DNA of 64,000 nt from Undaria pinnatifida. Taxonomy: Eukaryota; Sar; Phaeophyceae; Laminariales; Alariaceae. The position numbers were made by a program, and so were the translations under genes. The DNA lies in assembly GCA_012845835.1 (NCBI GenBank), contig JABAKD010000020.1, positions 7,233,915 to 7,297,914 of the forward strand, written 5' to 3'. Shown here one piece after another: positions 22,681 to 32,459 of the stretch; the stretch's first letter is position 1; each line of letters opens with the position of its first letter. The notes under the pieces are model-generated. The model was given only the letters and a program-made list of their open reading frames with translations. It was not told the DNA's origin and did no database searches.

Positions 22681-23895
22681 CTCTAGAGTGAACCAAGTTG
22701 CACCATAAATAGCCTCATGGGGGGTCTGCGAGTCAGCAGTATTGGAAAAGGGCCGTGCTTTCATCGAAGCTTGGTGGGGAAGGAAGGGCCATGTTTGAGG
22801 AGCCAACCTTTTCGGAGATCAGCGGAGATGAGCAGCGAGGCACAAGGAGGAGTCCGGTGGGGAGAAGGAGAGAGCCACCGCTGGTATGGCAGGGAGAGAT
22901 GCCTTACTGCCATCGTCGGAATTCTTCGATGGTGGAAGAGGGAGGGCAGCTTGATAGGCGAGTTGTCTTCGGACCTGGAGATGATGTTTTTGTGGAGACG
23001 TCGTTTTAAGGGAGAAGCCACTTCTGCTGTAGACTACGTACAGCAGTAGTACCTAAAGCCCTACGGTGGAGCATGACCGTAGACAGGGAGTATCAGCAGC
23101 ATACGTCCATGGTGACAGCGTAACCTAGGACACCCCCACCGTATACAGCGGACAGGGGGGTTTGCAGCAGCAGCTAAAAGCCCTATGGCAGAAGATCAGC
23201 CGTAGGCACCCTCGCCGTGTGTTGCGAGCGGGGGGGATTTTAAAGTCTCACGGCATTTAATATTACTATTATTTGCCGTGCGCCATCTATTTCAGAAGGT
23301 TGGTTGTGGAGGCAGCAGGTATAGGGTTATCAACATTTTTTCGCGAGCGGTCGCATGGCCGCCAGCCGTGTGCACCCAACTATGGTGAGTGATTTGGTAG
23401 GGCGAAGTCGCGCGGCATAATAGCCGCGTGCTTCCTGCCGCTGGTAACAGTGGTAGGAAAGGACGTGGGGTAATCGTGGGCTGTCTGCAGCAGTACCAAA
23501 TAACGATGGGGTTCCGTCCCGGCAACAAGTCGAGCGGCATGGCCGCACGCACTCCAGGATATGCAGCAGCAACAGCAGCAGCAAGAGAGGCCATGGACGG
23601 AGCAGTTCATTATTTCGCCAGCCGGAGCTTTATGGTTCGGCAACATCGCGGGGCGGGGGTGGGTACAGGACTGGTCAAAGTGGTTAATTAATTTTTACGA
23701 TGCATTCACTTTTCGACCGAAGCATTGTTTTTGGTCGAATATGACGTTTATTTTTTTTGGCAAGAGTGAAGACCCGTTAAATAGTAAGCGGTTTACTTGC
23801 GTTTGGAGTGGAGACCCGCAGATAGTATCATCTAAGATTCGTTCTGGATGGTAAAAGTAGCCCTTTTCGCCAGGTACTTTTGAAGTGTTTTTAAT

Positions 23896-24165
23896 GTTCA
23901 AATCAAACAGTCTTTGTAAACCCGAAAACCTTGTAGTGTTTTTCTGGTATAGGCAGGACCAGGAGGGAACTGGTGGAGCTGATGTACATTACGATAACAC
24001 CTGGAACAAACTGAAAGTGTGTTTGCCACGTTCAAATCAAACCGTCTTCGTAAATCCGAAAAACTTGTAGTGTTTTCTATTGTAGACGAGACCAGAAGGG
24101 AACTGGTGGAGCTGATATACATACTGTAACGATGTGGAGAAAAGGGTACGTAGGTGCACCAAATT
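23896..24165. repeat. ~134 bp tandem duplication inside the LTR element
   Basis: Two copies starting GTTCAAATCAAAC at 23896 and 24030 share AACTTGTAGTGTTTT-like and GGGAACTGGTGGAGCTGAT pieces. The flanking unit boundary is not sharp. Confidence 0.8.
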
Positions 24166-25222
24166 AGGGGGTGTGCCGCTGATGTATGGTATTGATGGTG
24201 GCACTGACTGTGTGGAATTTTGCGGGTATTTTTTGTTTTGGCAGTAGTCTTCTGACTGGTTGCAAAATAAAAGTGAGCATATTCATGATCAATTGGTTGT
24301 TTTACCAACGGTATCATTGCGAACGCTCGTTCGCAAAGGAGGAGTCAAACACGGAATGTTTTTGCGATGGTCGAATAATTTGCGTAGCTGAGAGGGCTTG
24401 AACTGTTCATATCGACAGTGGCGGCATTTTAATTGTTTTGTTTGGAGATGTAGCAAACAAAAGCCAAAACGAGAGTATTTTCGGTTTAATGATGGTTTGC
24501 GAATAACCAATATTTCGGGTGATTACGCTTGTTGGCGAGGATTGGTTACATTGGCTAATAGATCTTGCTGGTATCTTATGTTTGTGGTTGTCTACGTGTG
24601 TTGACGAGATGGGATGGGGCATCCTTGTGGCCGTATAGTCCAGGATATACTCGTCTCAAATGAGAGAGGGGATGCAAAGTCACAATTAGTCATTGGACTA
24701 CCGATGTTGACTTTCCGAACTTGATGGGTGGTTGCAATCTTGTTTGGGAATTCGAAGGATGATATATTTTGAGAATTTGATTATTTCACAAGCAAGTTGC
24801 TTAGCATTTGTTTTGCAATGAAAAACGGAGTGGCTTGTGGATGGTCATAGACTATACTAATTGTATCGGGAGGGCGTAGGCTGATTTTCGTGTCAGATAT
24901 ATTCTGAGTTTGCGGACAAGAATTTATACTACCTTGTTTTATCGATATGGTATGTGTATCTATGGCGGTAGTAGGAGACAACGGGAGACCTTTGGCCGGA
25001 TGACCGTGCGATCTATGGCATTTTATCTGTCGCATTAGTTTTTGCCCTGATGGCGCGGCTGTTGTAATCTCTTCTTGTGGTTACAATGATTGTAAGTGGA
25101 AGTATGGGGGAGGACTCCGCTCAGGAGGATGAGGTTCCTCTTGATATTTTGTGTTGTTTTAGGTGATGGAATTGAGTCATTTGTTGATTCCTCACTGTCT
25201 TGTTGTGAAGAATCCGGGAGGG

Positions 25223-25500
25223 TGTTGATTTGGGATTTTCAGTGTGACAGTTACGTATCAGTTTTGTGCAGGTTCGGGCTTCTGGACTATTGTTGGGTGC
25301 CTACTAGTACCTGGTTGGCGTTCTTGATGGTATACTGCTGTGCGCTCTCGCTCGGGAGCTTACTCTTCTCGGAGGTCTTACGCACGAGTCCTCTTCTCAG
25401 AGGTCTCACGCATGAGTTCTTTGCTCGACTTGCCTCTACCCTGTGGTTGAGAGACGTGATACAATGACTTGAAACCTACCCCGCTTGAAGCTAACGAACA
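25223..25500 (+). repeat. 3' LTR, 278 bp
   Basis: Same ends and length as 22403-22680. Preceded directly by the purine tract GGGAGGG. Confidence 0.7.
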
Positions 25501-26340
25501 CTTCCAGCAGCAGTAGCGCCGGTATGTGCTACCTCAAAATGCCGGCACTATTGAGGACACATATAAAATTGGGAATCGAGCTGCCATGCATAAATAAGTT
25601 ACATATATACTAACTATATCCTGGGCATGGTAGAGGGCAGATGCGATACTCAACCAGCACCTGTGCTTCATCGCTTGATCAGCAATATCATCAGCTATAC
25701 ATACCGCCATGCAAACCTCGACCTTGAATCAACATCACAGAAAGAAAAAAATATGGGGATGATCCTGCTCTGCTCATCATTTCCTTGCTCCGCTTGCCTG
25801 CTGCTACTGCTGATGCTCTACTACGGCACGGCAATGTCTTGAACTCTATTTGCTGTTGTCATATGGTCTGTGTATATTTTCTTTTTATGTATCTGCTCGT
25901 CATATGTACATGGATCTCCCACTAACGCAGGTACGCGCAGCAAAACAAGCACTGAGTAGGACACCAGCACTACTAGTGGAAAAGGGGTGCCATACCTCAT
26001 TGAGAGTTCTAGTCGTGGCTGGCGAACTTTCCGGTATTATGAAAAAGTGGTTCAACGGGCACTATAGGCTCGTGTATCCTACGTATTGGTATGGGCGCTC
26101 TTCCATACCCCCATGTGGGGGTATTTAATACGTACACCCATTTTGTTTCACCGTGTTCAACAGGTACCGCCCAACCCGAACCCTAACCCTAACCCCGAGC
26201 CGAACGCTATAGAGTGGCCACTGTTCGGAAGCTGTCGCTTGTGAAGGCTCTAGGTGGATTCGCCCGGCTTGGATACTGTGCTTGGAAATACTCAACCTTG
26301 ATTGGACGTTGATTGGGCCGTTGAGAATGCTGTGGGGTTA
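25501..26340. other. no supported gene; small sites noted
   Basis: Contains the palindrome ATACCCCCA-TG-TGGGGGTAT (26105-26124) and a telomere-like CCCTAACCCTAACCCC (26180-26196). Open frames of up to 92 codons are unrecognised. Confidence 0.4.
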
Positions 26341-26349
26341 CTGTATAAC

Positions 26350-26525
26350 CTAAGTTTTTGTTCTCACATTAACGCGCATAATCACGTCGGTGGTCACAGG
26401 ACAGGCTCCAGTCACCATGGAGCTGAGGAATGCCCCGGGGAAAAAACACTATCGACCCATAGGTTGTACACGCACATATCACAATTGACGCAACTTATGC
26501 GTCCGCCAGAAACATATGGCAGTGA
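26350..26525 (-). mobile_element. dispersed family B (SINE-like), copy 1
   Basis: Shares GGTGGTCACAGGACAG(G/C)(C/T)TCCAG, GGAGCTGAGGAAT and GTACACGCACATATCAC with 55647-55775 and 58955-59130. The (TTG)n at the outer end of the other two copies is missing here (only TTTTTGTTC). It is listed on the minus strand because in that orientation the microsatellite would be a 3' tail. Confidence 0.65.
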
Positions 26526-26529
26526 GAAA

Positions 26530-27554
26530 GGGGGTCAGACTACGATATGCCACGTCCATACAGGTGCATACGTCGCACTACTCGCGCACCTGAAAAAGCG
26601 ATTCTACCGTTTGCCACCCACGAAAGACTGCCACGTACCAGGTACGTCGAAGTATATATTACACGCAGTACCTATCACTATGTATACGCACGTCAGACTC
26701 AAGTCAGTTGGAAGATAGTACACAATGAAAAAAAATAGAAAGCGTAAAGGAAAGGAAATAAAAGGAAGTAAGAAAGGGAGAGGAACGTGTACCCACTGAC
26801 GCGACCGCGGGCCCGGTTGTATCAGCTCCGACGACTTCCCCTCGCAGGCTCGGAATACGCTTGTCCACAATGCAACAGCTCGTTCCTTATCACACGGAGA
26901 AATAACATGACATCGGCCATGGACCTTCCCGTTTGCATCTCAAGATCTCAAGAGCTCACAAGAAACGCCAATAATGACAATTGATCCCCCTGACAAAATG
27001 TATCCAGCCATCGCACTGTAAAATGCCCAATGATACGACCACAGCGGTACAGCACCCTCCAAAACCCACCTAGGGCTACCAACTACAAGTTGGTTCAGAC
27101 CGAGTAGCTTTGATAAACATAGATGCCCGTATTATACGTTGGGCAATGTCAAATCCAACACATCCCGGTCAGCTTCACCACGACCCAAGTTTTAACACGA
27201 TTACCGACCGTAAACAACGGTTGTTCAGCAGCCGTGTCATCACGAATGCATCTTCAAGCAAACCACGCACCACGCGCCACACCTCCCATTGCGCATGCAA
27301 CTTGCCGAAACCCAGACCACATAAGGAATGTGTATTCCAGCACAATAACCACCCCTGTAAAAACGGAAGCATCAACCACGGACATGCTCTATCCACACAC
27401 AGCCTCGGCGACGAACCGCCAGCTGTGGCTGCCTCAGGTGCTATCAGCGCCCGGTGCAAAAGTTCCAACTCAGTACGAAACACAAAATTCCAAATTTCGA
27501 TCAAACCGAAAATCAGCAATTTAAAACTGGGGATCCCCCCAAGCCACACTATGA
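26530..27554. other. no supported gene; flank of the Gypsy element
   Basis: Open frames on both strands (plus 27110-27622, minus 27558-27175) lack domains. The 3' untranslated region and 3' LTR of the minus-strand Gypsy element should lie here. I found no LTR pair when comparing with the sequence above 32.1 kb. Confidence 0.35.
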
Positions 27555-28616
27555 TCACAAACGCAGCCCATACTGCTGCACGAGCGCCCGCTTCTGTTCC
27601 GTCTCCAGCCGCAGTGCCCTGAACTCTTTTCAGAGCACGGCCGGCGCGTCATAGAATACGCGCGACACTAGCTCCCAGGTGCTCTCCGCCTCTTCCAGCC
27701 CTTCCCAGGCCACCTTGACGACGAACTCGTCGCCGCTTGCGGCCCGCATGCTAGCCGAGATACCCCGGATGTGGTACTCGCCCTGGTTTTCCAATTGCTG
27801 GTAAATCGTTGGCAGCTCGCCGGTAATCTCGATCTGGTCATCGGCGTAAAACCGCATCCTCGCCACATGGACGTCGCGCAGTTCGCCTGTGACCAAGTGC
27901 TGTACCGCATACGCGCGCTCTTTGTCGTCGTTGGCAAAACGCCACGGTCCAGTCCAAATGCTTATGAGCTTGCAGTGCTTGCCCTGCGTGGACACTTCAG
28001 CCAGCAGAACGTAATCACCTACCGTGAAATGCGGCAGCGTCTTGCCGCGACTGCCGCGCGCTCGTTGGTGACGACGATCGGTGCCGACGCGTTGCAGCAC
28101 CCTCGCCAGAAGCTCTTCCTGGGTGTCCACCTGAGAAACCACCAGCTGGTGCAACCTGGTTTCATCGATTAGGCTAAACTGAAAACCCTCGTCGTCCCCC
28201 ACGATGAGAGCAGCAAAGGTCGTGCGCGGCTCATGTCCCATCATGAAGTGGTAAGGGGTCGCCTGCAGCAACTTCGGCCACGCGGTGTTCAATGCCCAAT
28301 GCACAGTCGGTAGTACCACAACCCACTCGCTGAGCGGCCGCCCCATCTCGTTGAGCATTGCTTTCGGCCCGTGGATCACTTCGCGCATCATGCGCTCGAC
28401 GGTTCCGATGCTCCACGCGCTGTTGGCCACTGAGAACCGATGCTCAACGCCCAGTGCTTTTGCCAGCTTGCGCACCACGCGATCGCGGAAATGGGTCGCG
28501 TTGTCGCTCACCCACGTTGTTGGCGGCCCAAACGTGGCACACCAGCGAACAAGCTCTTCCACGGTGCCGTTCGCCGTGCACGCTCTAGACGGTCGCAGCC
28601 ATGTGCACCTGCTCAC
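27555..28616 (-). pseudogene. Gypsy integrase core (C-terminal part) and chromodomain
   Basis: The frame contains the second catalytic Asp in TTWVSDNATHFRD and the Glu in SIGTVERMMREV. It continues through ALNTAWPKLLQATPYHFMMG and an SH3-like C-terminal barrel (GDYVLLAEVSTQGKHCKLIS, WTGPWRF). The last ~50 residues, GDEFVVKVAWEGLEEAESTW, fit a chromodomain (V-x-W-x-G-x-x-x-x-x-STWE). A stop follows APAVL, but the same frame resumes with an Arg/Leu-rich tail ending QQYGLRL at a TGA at 27557-27555, so the original end was further on. Chromodomains steer integration toward marked chromatin. Confidence 0.9.
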
Positions 28617-28900
28617 GTCCCGAGAATGACCAACACGTACTGAGATCCATCCGCATCGTCAACGCCGACATCAAGGGCGCTTTTCCCCATGTAGAGAAAC
28701 TCAAAATGCACAATTGCGTTTGGTTCTCGCCCATGAGGGGTCTCTTCCAGCGTACGGGGCACTAGCGCCCGCGTCTTGGTGTCCGCACAGTACAGGCAAA
28801 GCCGAGTCATGTCCCGCACATCACCAGCCATGCCCTCCCAAACGCAGTGCAGTTCAAGCCGAGTCATCGTTGCATCGGCTGGCCCCTTCCAGATGGGCAC
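28617..28900 (-). pseudogene. Gypsy integrase N-terminal zinc and early core segment
   Basis: Carries the CxxC of the HHCC zinc domain (RLCLYCADTK) and the start of the core at VHFEFLYMG. The acidic residue at the usual first catalytic position reads Glu (codon 28702-28700), where Asp is normal for the family. The His-containing loop just upstream appears removed by a ~10 bp deletion with frameshift near 28870. The frame breaks again at TGA near 28617 before the rest of the core. Confidence 0.85.
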
Positions 28901-29510
28901 ACACCAGCAGTCGCTTCTTCACAGACTCGGCCTCGGCCGGTACCCAGATCACACGGTGGCCATGGTACTCCACACGGTACAGCCCTTCTGAATTTACCGA
29001 AGCCACCCCCGAAGCCGTGTCGACGGTGGGCCCGTCCCCCGCAGCGGCCGTCTGCACATCGCGCACAACCTCGTCAAAAACTTGATGCTCCCAGCGAAAA
29101 ACACCTCTGCGTACTTGACGCTCGCGTGCACGCACACCGGACCTCCCGGACGCGTCACCCAACGCGACAGCAGGTCCCCCCAGCAGTTCTCGTCGCCAGG
29201 AATGTGCACGATGGTGTACGGAAACTGCCCGAAAAATACACCCCATCCTTGTAGACGTTGTGCCACTGCCTTGAATGTGGGCGCTCCGTTCGCACCAAAA
29301 ATACATTCGAGGTTCCGATGATCACAGTGAATCGCCACCCCACCCCACAGCAGGTATGGTAGCTACTTAAACGTGTTCACGACCGCGAACCCCTCCTTGT
29401 CCACAGTTGCCCATCGCTCCTGCGAACCACTGAAATATCCACTCAGAAATCCCAGCGGCTCATGGGACATGTCCGCGATTGCAACGCTGCCGGTCAACTC
29501 GACCGTCATT
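28901..29510 (-). pseudogene. Gypsy RNase H domain and linker
   Basis: The minus strand reads MSHEPLGFLSG, then VDKEGFAVVNTF (catalytic Glu) and, after an in-frame TAG at 29363-29361, LPYLLWGGVAIHCDHRNLE (catalytic Asp). HIPGDENCWGDLLSRWV follows. The segment that should hold the first catalytic Asp is missing: the frame jumps near 29510 from the connection domain directly to the later part. A frameshift after LLSRWV leads to the pre-integrase linker (GHRVIWVPAEAESVKKRLL). Confidence 0.87.
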
Positions 29511-29764
29511 CAGGGGCACCGCTGCGCTCACTCGTAGTCGCACAGCATCCCACGCGGCCGCACGCTCGTCTGTCAACTCGCTGCTGCCTATAACACGGCG
29601 AGTCGCCACGCCCTTGGTGCGCCGTGTGTTACATACCCACCCATCGAGAAGCCCGCTCAACGGCGCTTCTAGCTCCGCGAGCTCAGGCAGAGACGTTCGC
29701 ATCCAGTTCATGGCTTGAAGGAACTGCATGAGTTCCCCGGCGGTTTATGGCCGATATAACTCAC
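29511..29764 (-). pseudogene. Gypsy RT-RNase H connection segment
   Basis: Reads LMQFLQAMNWMRTSLPELAE and continues to SSELTDERAAAWDAVR, the usual link between the RT thumb and RNase H. It is separated from RT by a frameshift near 29770 and a TAA shortly after. Confidence 0.83.
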
Positions 29765-30277
29765 TTAGTCCCTGGGCGCGCTCAGGGGCCTCACTGTCTG
29801 TCCGGAGAGGATTTTCCCACACCACTTGATTTCCTTTCGAAACAAATCGGCCTTGCGGGCTGCAGTAAAACGCCCACGTTCCAGCAGGCGATCTAAAATC
29901 ACCAACAGCCACTTCATATGAATCTCAGGCGTATTCCCCCAGATCACGATGTCGTCCACCCACAGCAAACATATCTTGTCGATGTACCCCTCCAAAACAT
30001 CACATATTGTCGCCTGGAAGTATCGGGTAGGGTTCAGCACCCCCGGCGGAACACGACGCGGCGTGAACAACCCCTCCGGGATGACCGTGGTTAACATGTC
30101 CTGGGTATCCTCACTCAGCGGCACCTGCCAGTATCCTTGCTGCCTACCCAGCGGGCACCATGCGGCAGCGCCCTCGAAAAGAGACGCTTTGTCTTCGAGG
30201 TTTGGCATGGTCATCGCGGACGATTCGATTGTGTCGTTGACGGCCCGATAGTCCTTGACCATGGGGTAAGAGTTAGA
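29765..30277 (-). pseudogene. Gypsy reverse transcriptase, catalytically dead
   Basis: Contains MVKDYRAVND, NLEDKASLFEG, QGYWQVPLSED, GVLNPTRYFQATI and the motif C WVDDIVIWG (DD codons 29956-29951). In motif A the invariant Asp before QGYWQ is Gly (codon 30148-30146), which removes one of the three metal-binding carboxylates. A TGA at 30280-30278 separates it from the upstream protease and RT N-terminus in the same frame. Confidence 0.92.
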
Positions 30278-31141
30278 TCATTTGGGAATTGCCATCGCCA
30301 CGCTTGCGTAGATCGCCTGCGGTTTCCGAAACACCATTCCGGCTGTTTCCAAGTTGGCCATGTGTTGGTGCAGCCAAGCCGCCTTGGTTGGCGGGCATGC
30401 AACACACGGCTTCGCCCGCACCGCGCTTGCACCTGGCTGAAGCCGCACCGTCATGGGTTCCACGCGTTGTGGTGGAGCGCCCAACAATGCCCGATGGAGC
30501 ACATCACGGTGGGTGCCAAAAACAATATCGCGCAACACAATGGCACATTCCGGCGGTAAGCCATGGTCAACAGCGTCATCGACCGCCGTCTCCAACGCGC
30601 TCAAACGATCCTTCATCTCCACCTCGGAATCCTGAAACATTATGGGACGTTGAGACAGCAGCGTCTGAGTTACTTCTTCCACGTCACCTGACGCACCGCC
30701 GTCCGGCCCAAAGGCCGTGACAGCCATCACCGCCCGCAGCACAGCACCATCGTTGGGCTCACACACGGCAAGAGTTGTAAACTCCATCCCAGAGTCATCT
30801 TGGCACCCGTGTGCCTTCAGTTCAGATGCCTTAAGCCGCGCCATGACGTCGATGCCGAGGTCTTCTATCAGCGTTTTCTGCCCGATGATAACCACATCGC
30901 CGCCCCCAGAGAGCACGATAAACGGCACACTAAACCAGACTGGTCCCAACATAGTTTCGATCGTTAAGTGGAGCGGACACGATTGCGTCTCAATATCACG
31001 CTCCTGGCCCAACGACGTCACTACACGCGCATTCCCAACAAACACCTGCGTCAACGGGTTTTGGGTCATCTCTGGCTGTCCTTGCGGGGCCCACACCAGC
31101 TCCTCCGATATAGCTGTAATGCCTGAACCAGAATCCATCAT
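30278..31141 (-). pseudogene. Gypsy protease and RT N-terminus
   Basis: Starts at an aspartic protease active site, MMDSGSGITAISEELV (DSG codons near 31135-31127). It is followed by the flap-side GGGDVVIIGQKTL and LGIDVMARLKASELKAHG. The last third (PTKAAWLHQHMANLETAGMV, then QAIYASVAMAIPK) is the start of RT. The link to gag is broken by a stop just upstream of 31141. Confidence 0.9.
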
Positions 31142-31274
31142 TACCTTAAGCTAAGCTGCCCCGAAACACCGGGAATCGCGAGACGCTTTGCGACATACTG
31201 CGTCAGGACCTCCAAGTGCGGTTCGGTCTGCGCCGTATCCACGCTCGTATCACCACTTCACCCGGCTAAAATAC

Positions 31275-32109
31275 TTAGACACGCGCGTACGAAACAGTGC
31301 TTGTATCACCACATGACTGCTGCGACGCGGGTGCCGGCAGCTGCACCGGAACGGAGTGAAGAACTGGCGCTGCATTTTGTAGCCCAACGCTCTGAGGTAC
31401 CTGGTGCTGCACCGTCTCTGTGAGCCCGTAAGCTACTGGCGCCATCATTTCCCGCTGCACGCGAATGTGCACGTAGCCGTCTTCATTCCGCCTAGATGGT
31501 TTAGGCACAGCAGGTTCGGTCTCCGTAACCACCGTCTTCGAGGCAGTTTTGTGCGCACTAGCTCGAGGGGTGACAGTCGCAGGGGCCATCCCGGTTGTCT
31601 TCCTCCGGGTATGCTAAACTGGACCGCTCGAAGACTGCTGCTGCTGTATAGGAGTCTGGCCTTGGGTATGGCCATGGACGCCTTTTCCCCGCCTTGCCCT
31701 GCTGGCGTTGGGGGCAGTCCTGCTGCTTGTGTCCCTGCTTGCCACATACGGAACACTCGTTGTTGTCGTAACGACGACTCCGCTCGGCTTTCACACCAGC
31801 GGTCTTGGCATTCTCGCGTGTGTCGTGGTCGTCAACAGCACGTCCCTGCGGCTTGGTCCCCGCAGCAGCCATCGACCTAGAGTCACACCGTTTTGTTGTT
31901 TGCCGACGTTCAGCATCATTGGCCCCGAGTACGGCTTGATCCCGTTGCTGCTTGGCAATTGCGCTGAACAACGCGTCTGGCTCATGCGTTACGAGATCGA
32001 AACGCATCATGCAGGGGTTGGAACCTGCCCTGACGTGTATTGTGACGATGAGCATAACAGCAACTTCGGCCGGTTGTGTCGTACTACTGCGAGAGAGACT
32101 ATCTTGCAT
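31275..32109 (-). pseudogene. Gypsy gag fragment with CCHC zinc knuckle
   Basis: The frame 32109-31558 includes HVRAGSNPCMMRFDLVTHEP and the knuckle CSVCGKQGHKQQDC (C-x2-C-x4-H-x4-C), which binds RNA during packaging. A further gag-like Ala/Val/Pro-rich stretch continues in another frame to about 31275. The N-terminal two thirds of a usual gag are absent, so the element is 5' truncated or was interrupted by satellite DNA. Confidence 0.83.
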
Positions 32110-32459
32110 TCCATATCAATGGTATACGATGGTCTGAGCCTGTCCTGGCTTGGCTACGATGATTATAGTATTACATAACACCAACGAACACGAGCGTAAA
32201 CTGCTGTGAGGTTTGATCGAGGGCTGTACGCGTGTGTGTGTTCTCCAAGACAAGCTCCTTTGTCGCAGACTGCATGAATACGATGCTCGTTAAAGTATAT
32301 ATGCACTGTCAGAGGGGTGGCCCTCGTAGGCTTTGCCCGGGATTGCATACCTTGGTCGCGGTTGGGGCGAAAAGCGTAGTCTTGATCGAGCCAATTGGTG
32401 TGGCTAGAACGATAGAATCTATGTTGCATGATGCATACTGCGAGCCCGCCTCGTTTGTA

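Larger units (their letters stand above)
22403..25500 (+). mobile_element. non-autonomous LTR retrotransposon (LARD/TRIM-like)
   Basis: Two direct 278 bp repeats with TGTT..AACA ends flank 2542 bp that has no gag or pol similarity. A purine-rich CCGGGAGGG lies immediately before the 3' copy (25214-25222), as expected for a polypurine tract. The bases just outside are CTCCC and CTTCC, a possible 5 bp target duplication with one mismatch. No primer-binding site complementary to a tRNA 3' end was recognised after the 5' LTR, which keeps the call below certainty. Mobility would depend on an autonomous partner. The interior carries a 134 bp tandem duplication (23896-24165). Confidence 0.65.
27555..32109 (-). 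mobile_element. decayed Ty3/Gypsy retrotransposon with chromodomain
   Basis: The minus-strand order gag (CCHC knuckle), protease, reverse transcriptase, RNase H, integrase, chromodomain defines the Ty3/Gypsy superfamily, chromodomain-bearing type. The coding region is broken by at least three in-frame stops (30280-30278; 29363-29361; one just after the chromodomain near 27632), several frameshifts (near 31150, 29770, 29510, 28870, 28617) and two small deletions. The 5' side ends abruptly in gag at about 32.1 kb, where the 221 bp satellite zone soon begins. LTRs were not found. It is a non-functional fossil. Confidence 0.93.

Noticed and set aside
26180-26196. Telomere
   Set aside because: Only about two CCCTAA units, internal, with degenerate flanks.
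27110-27622. 170-codon plus-strand frame
   Set aside because: Antisense to the 3' end of the Gypsy coding region and its downstream flank; no domain.
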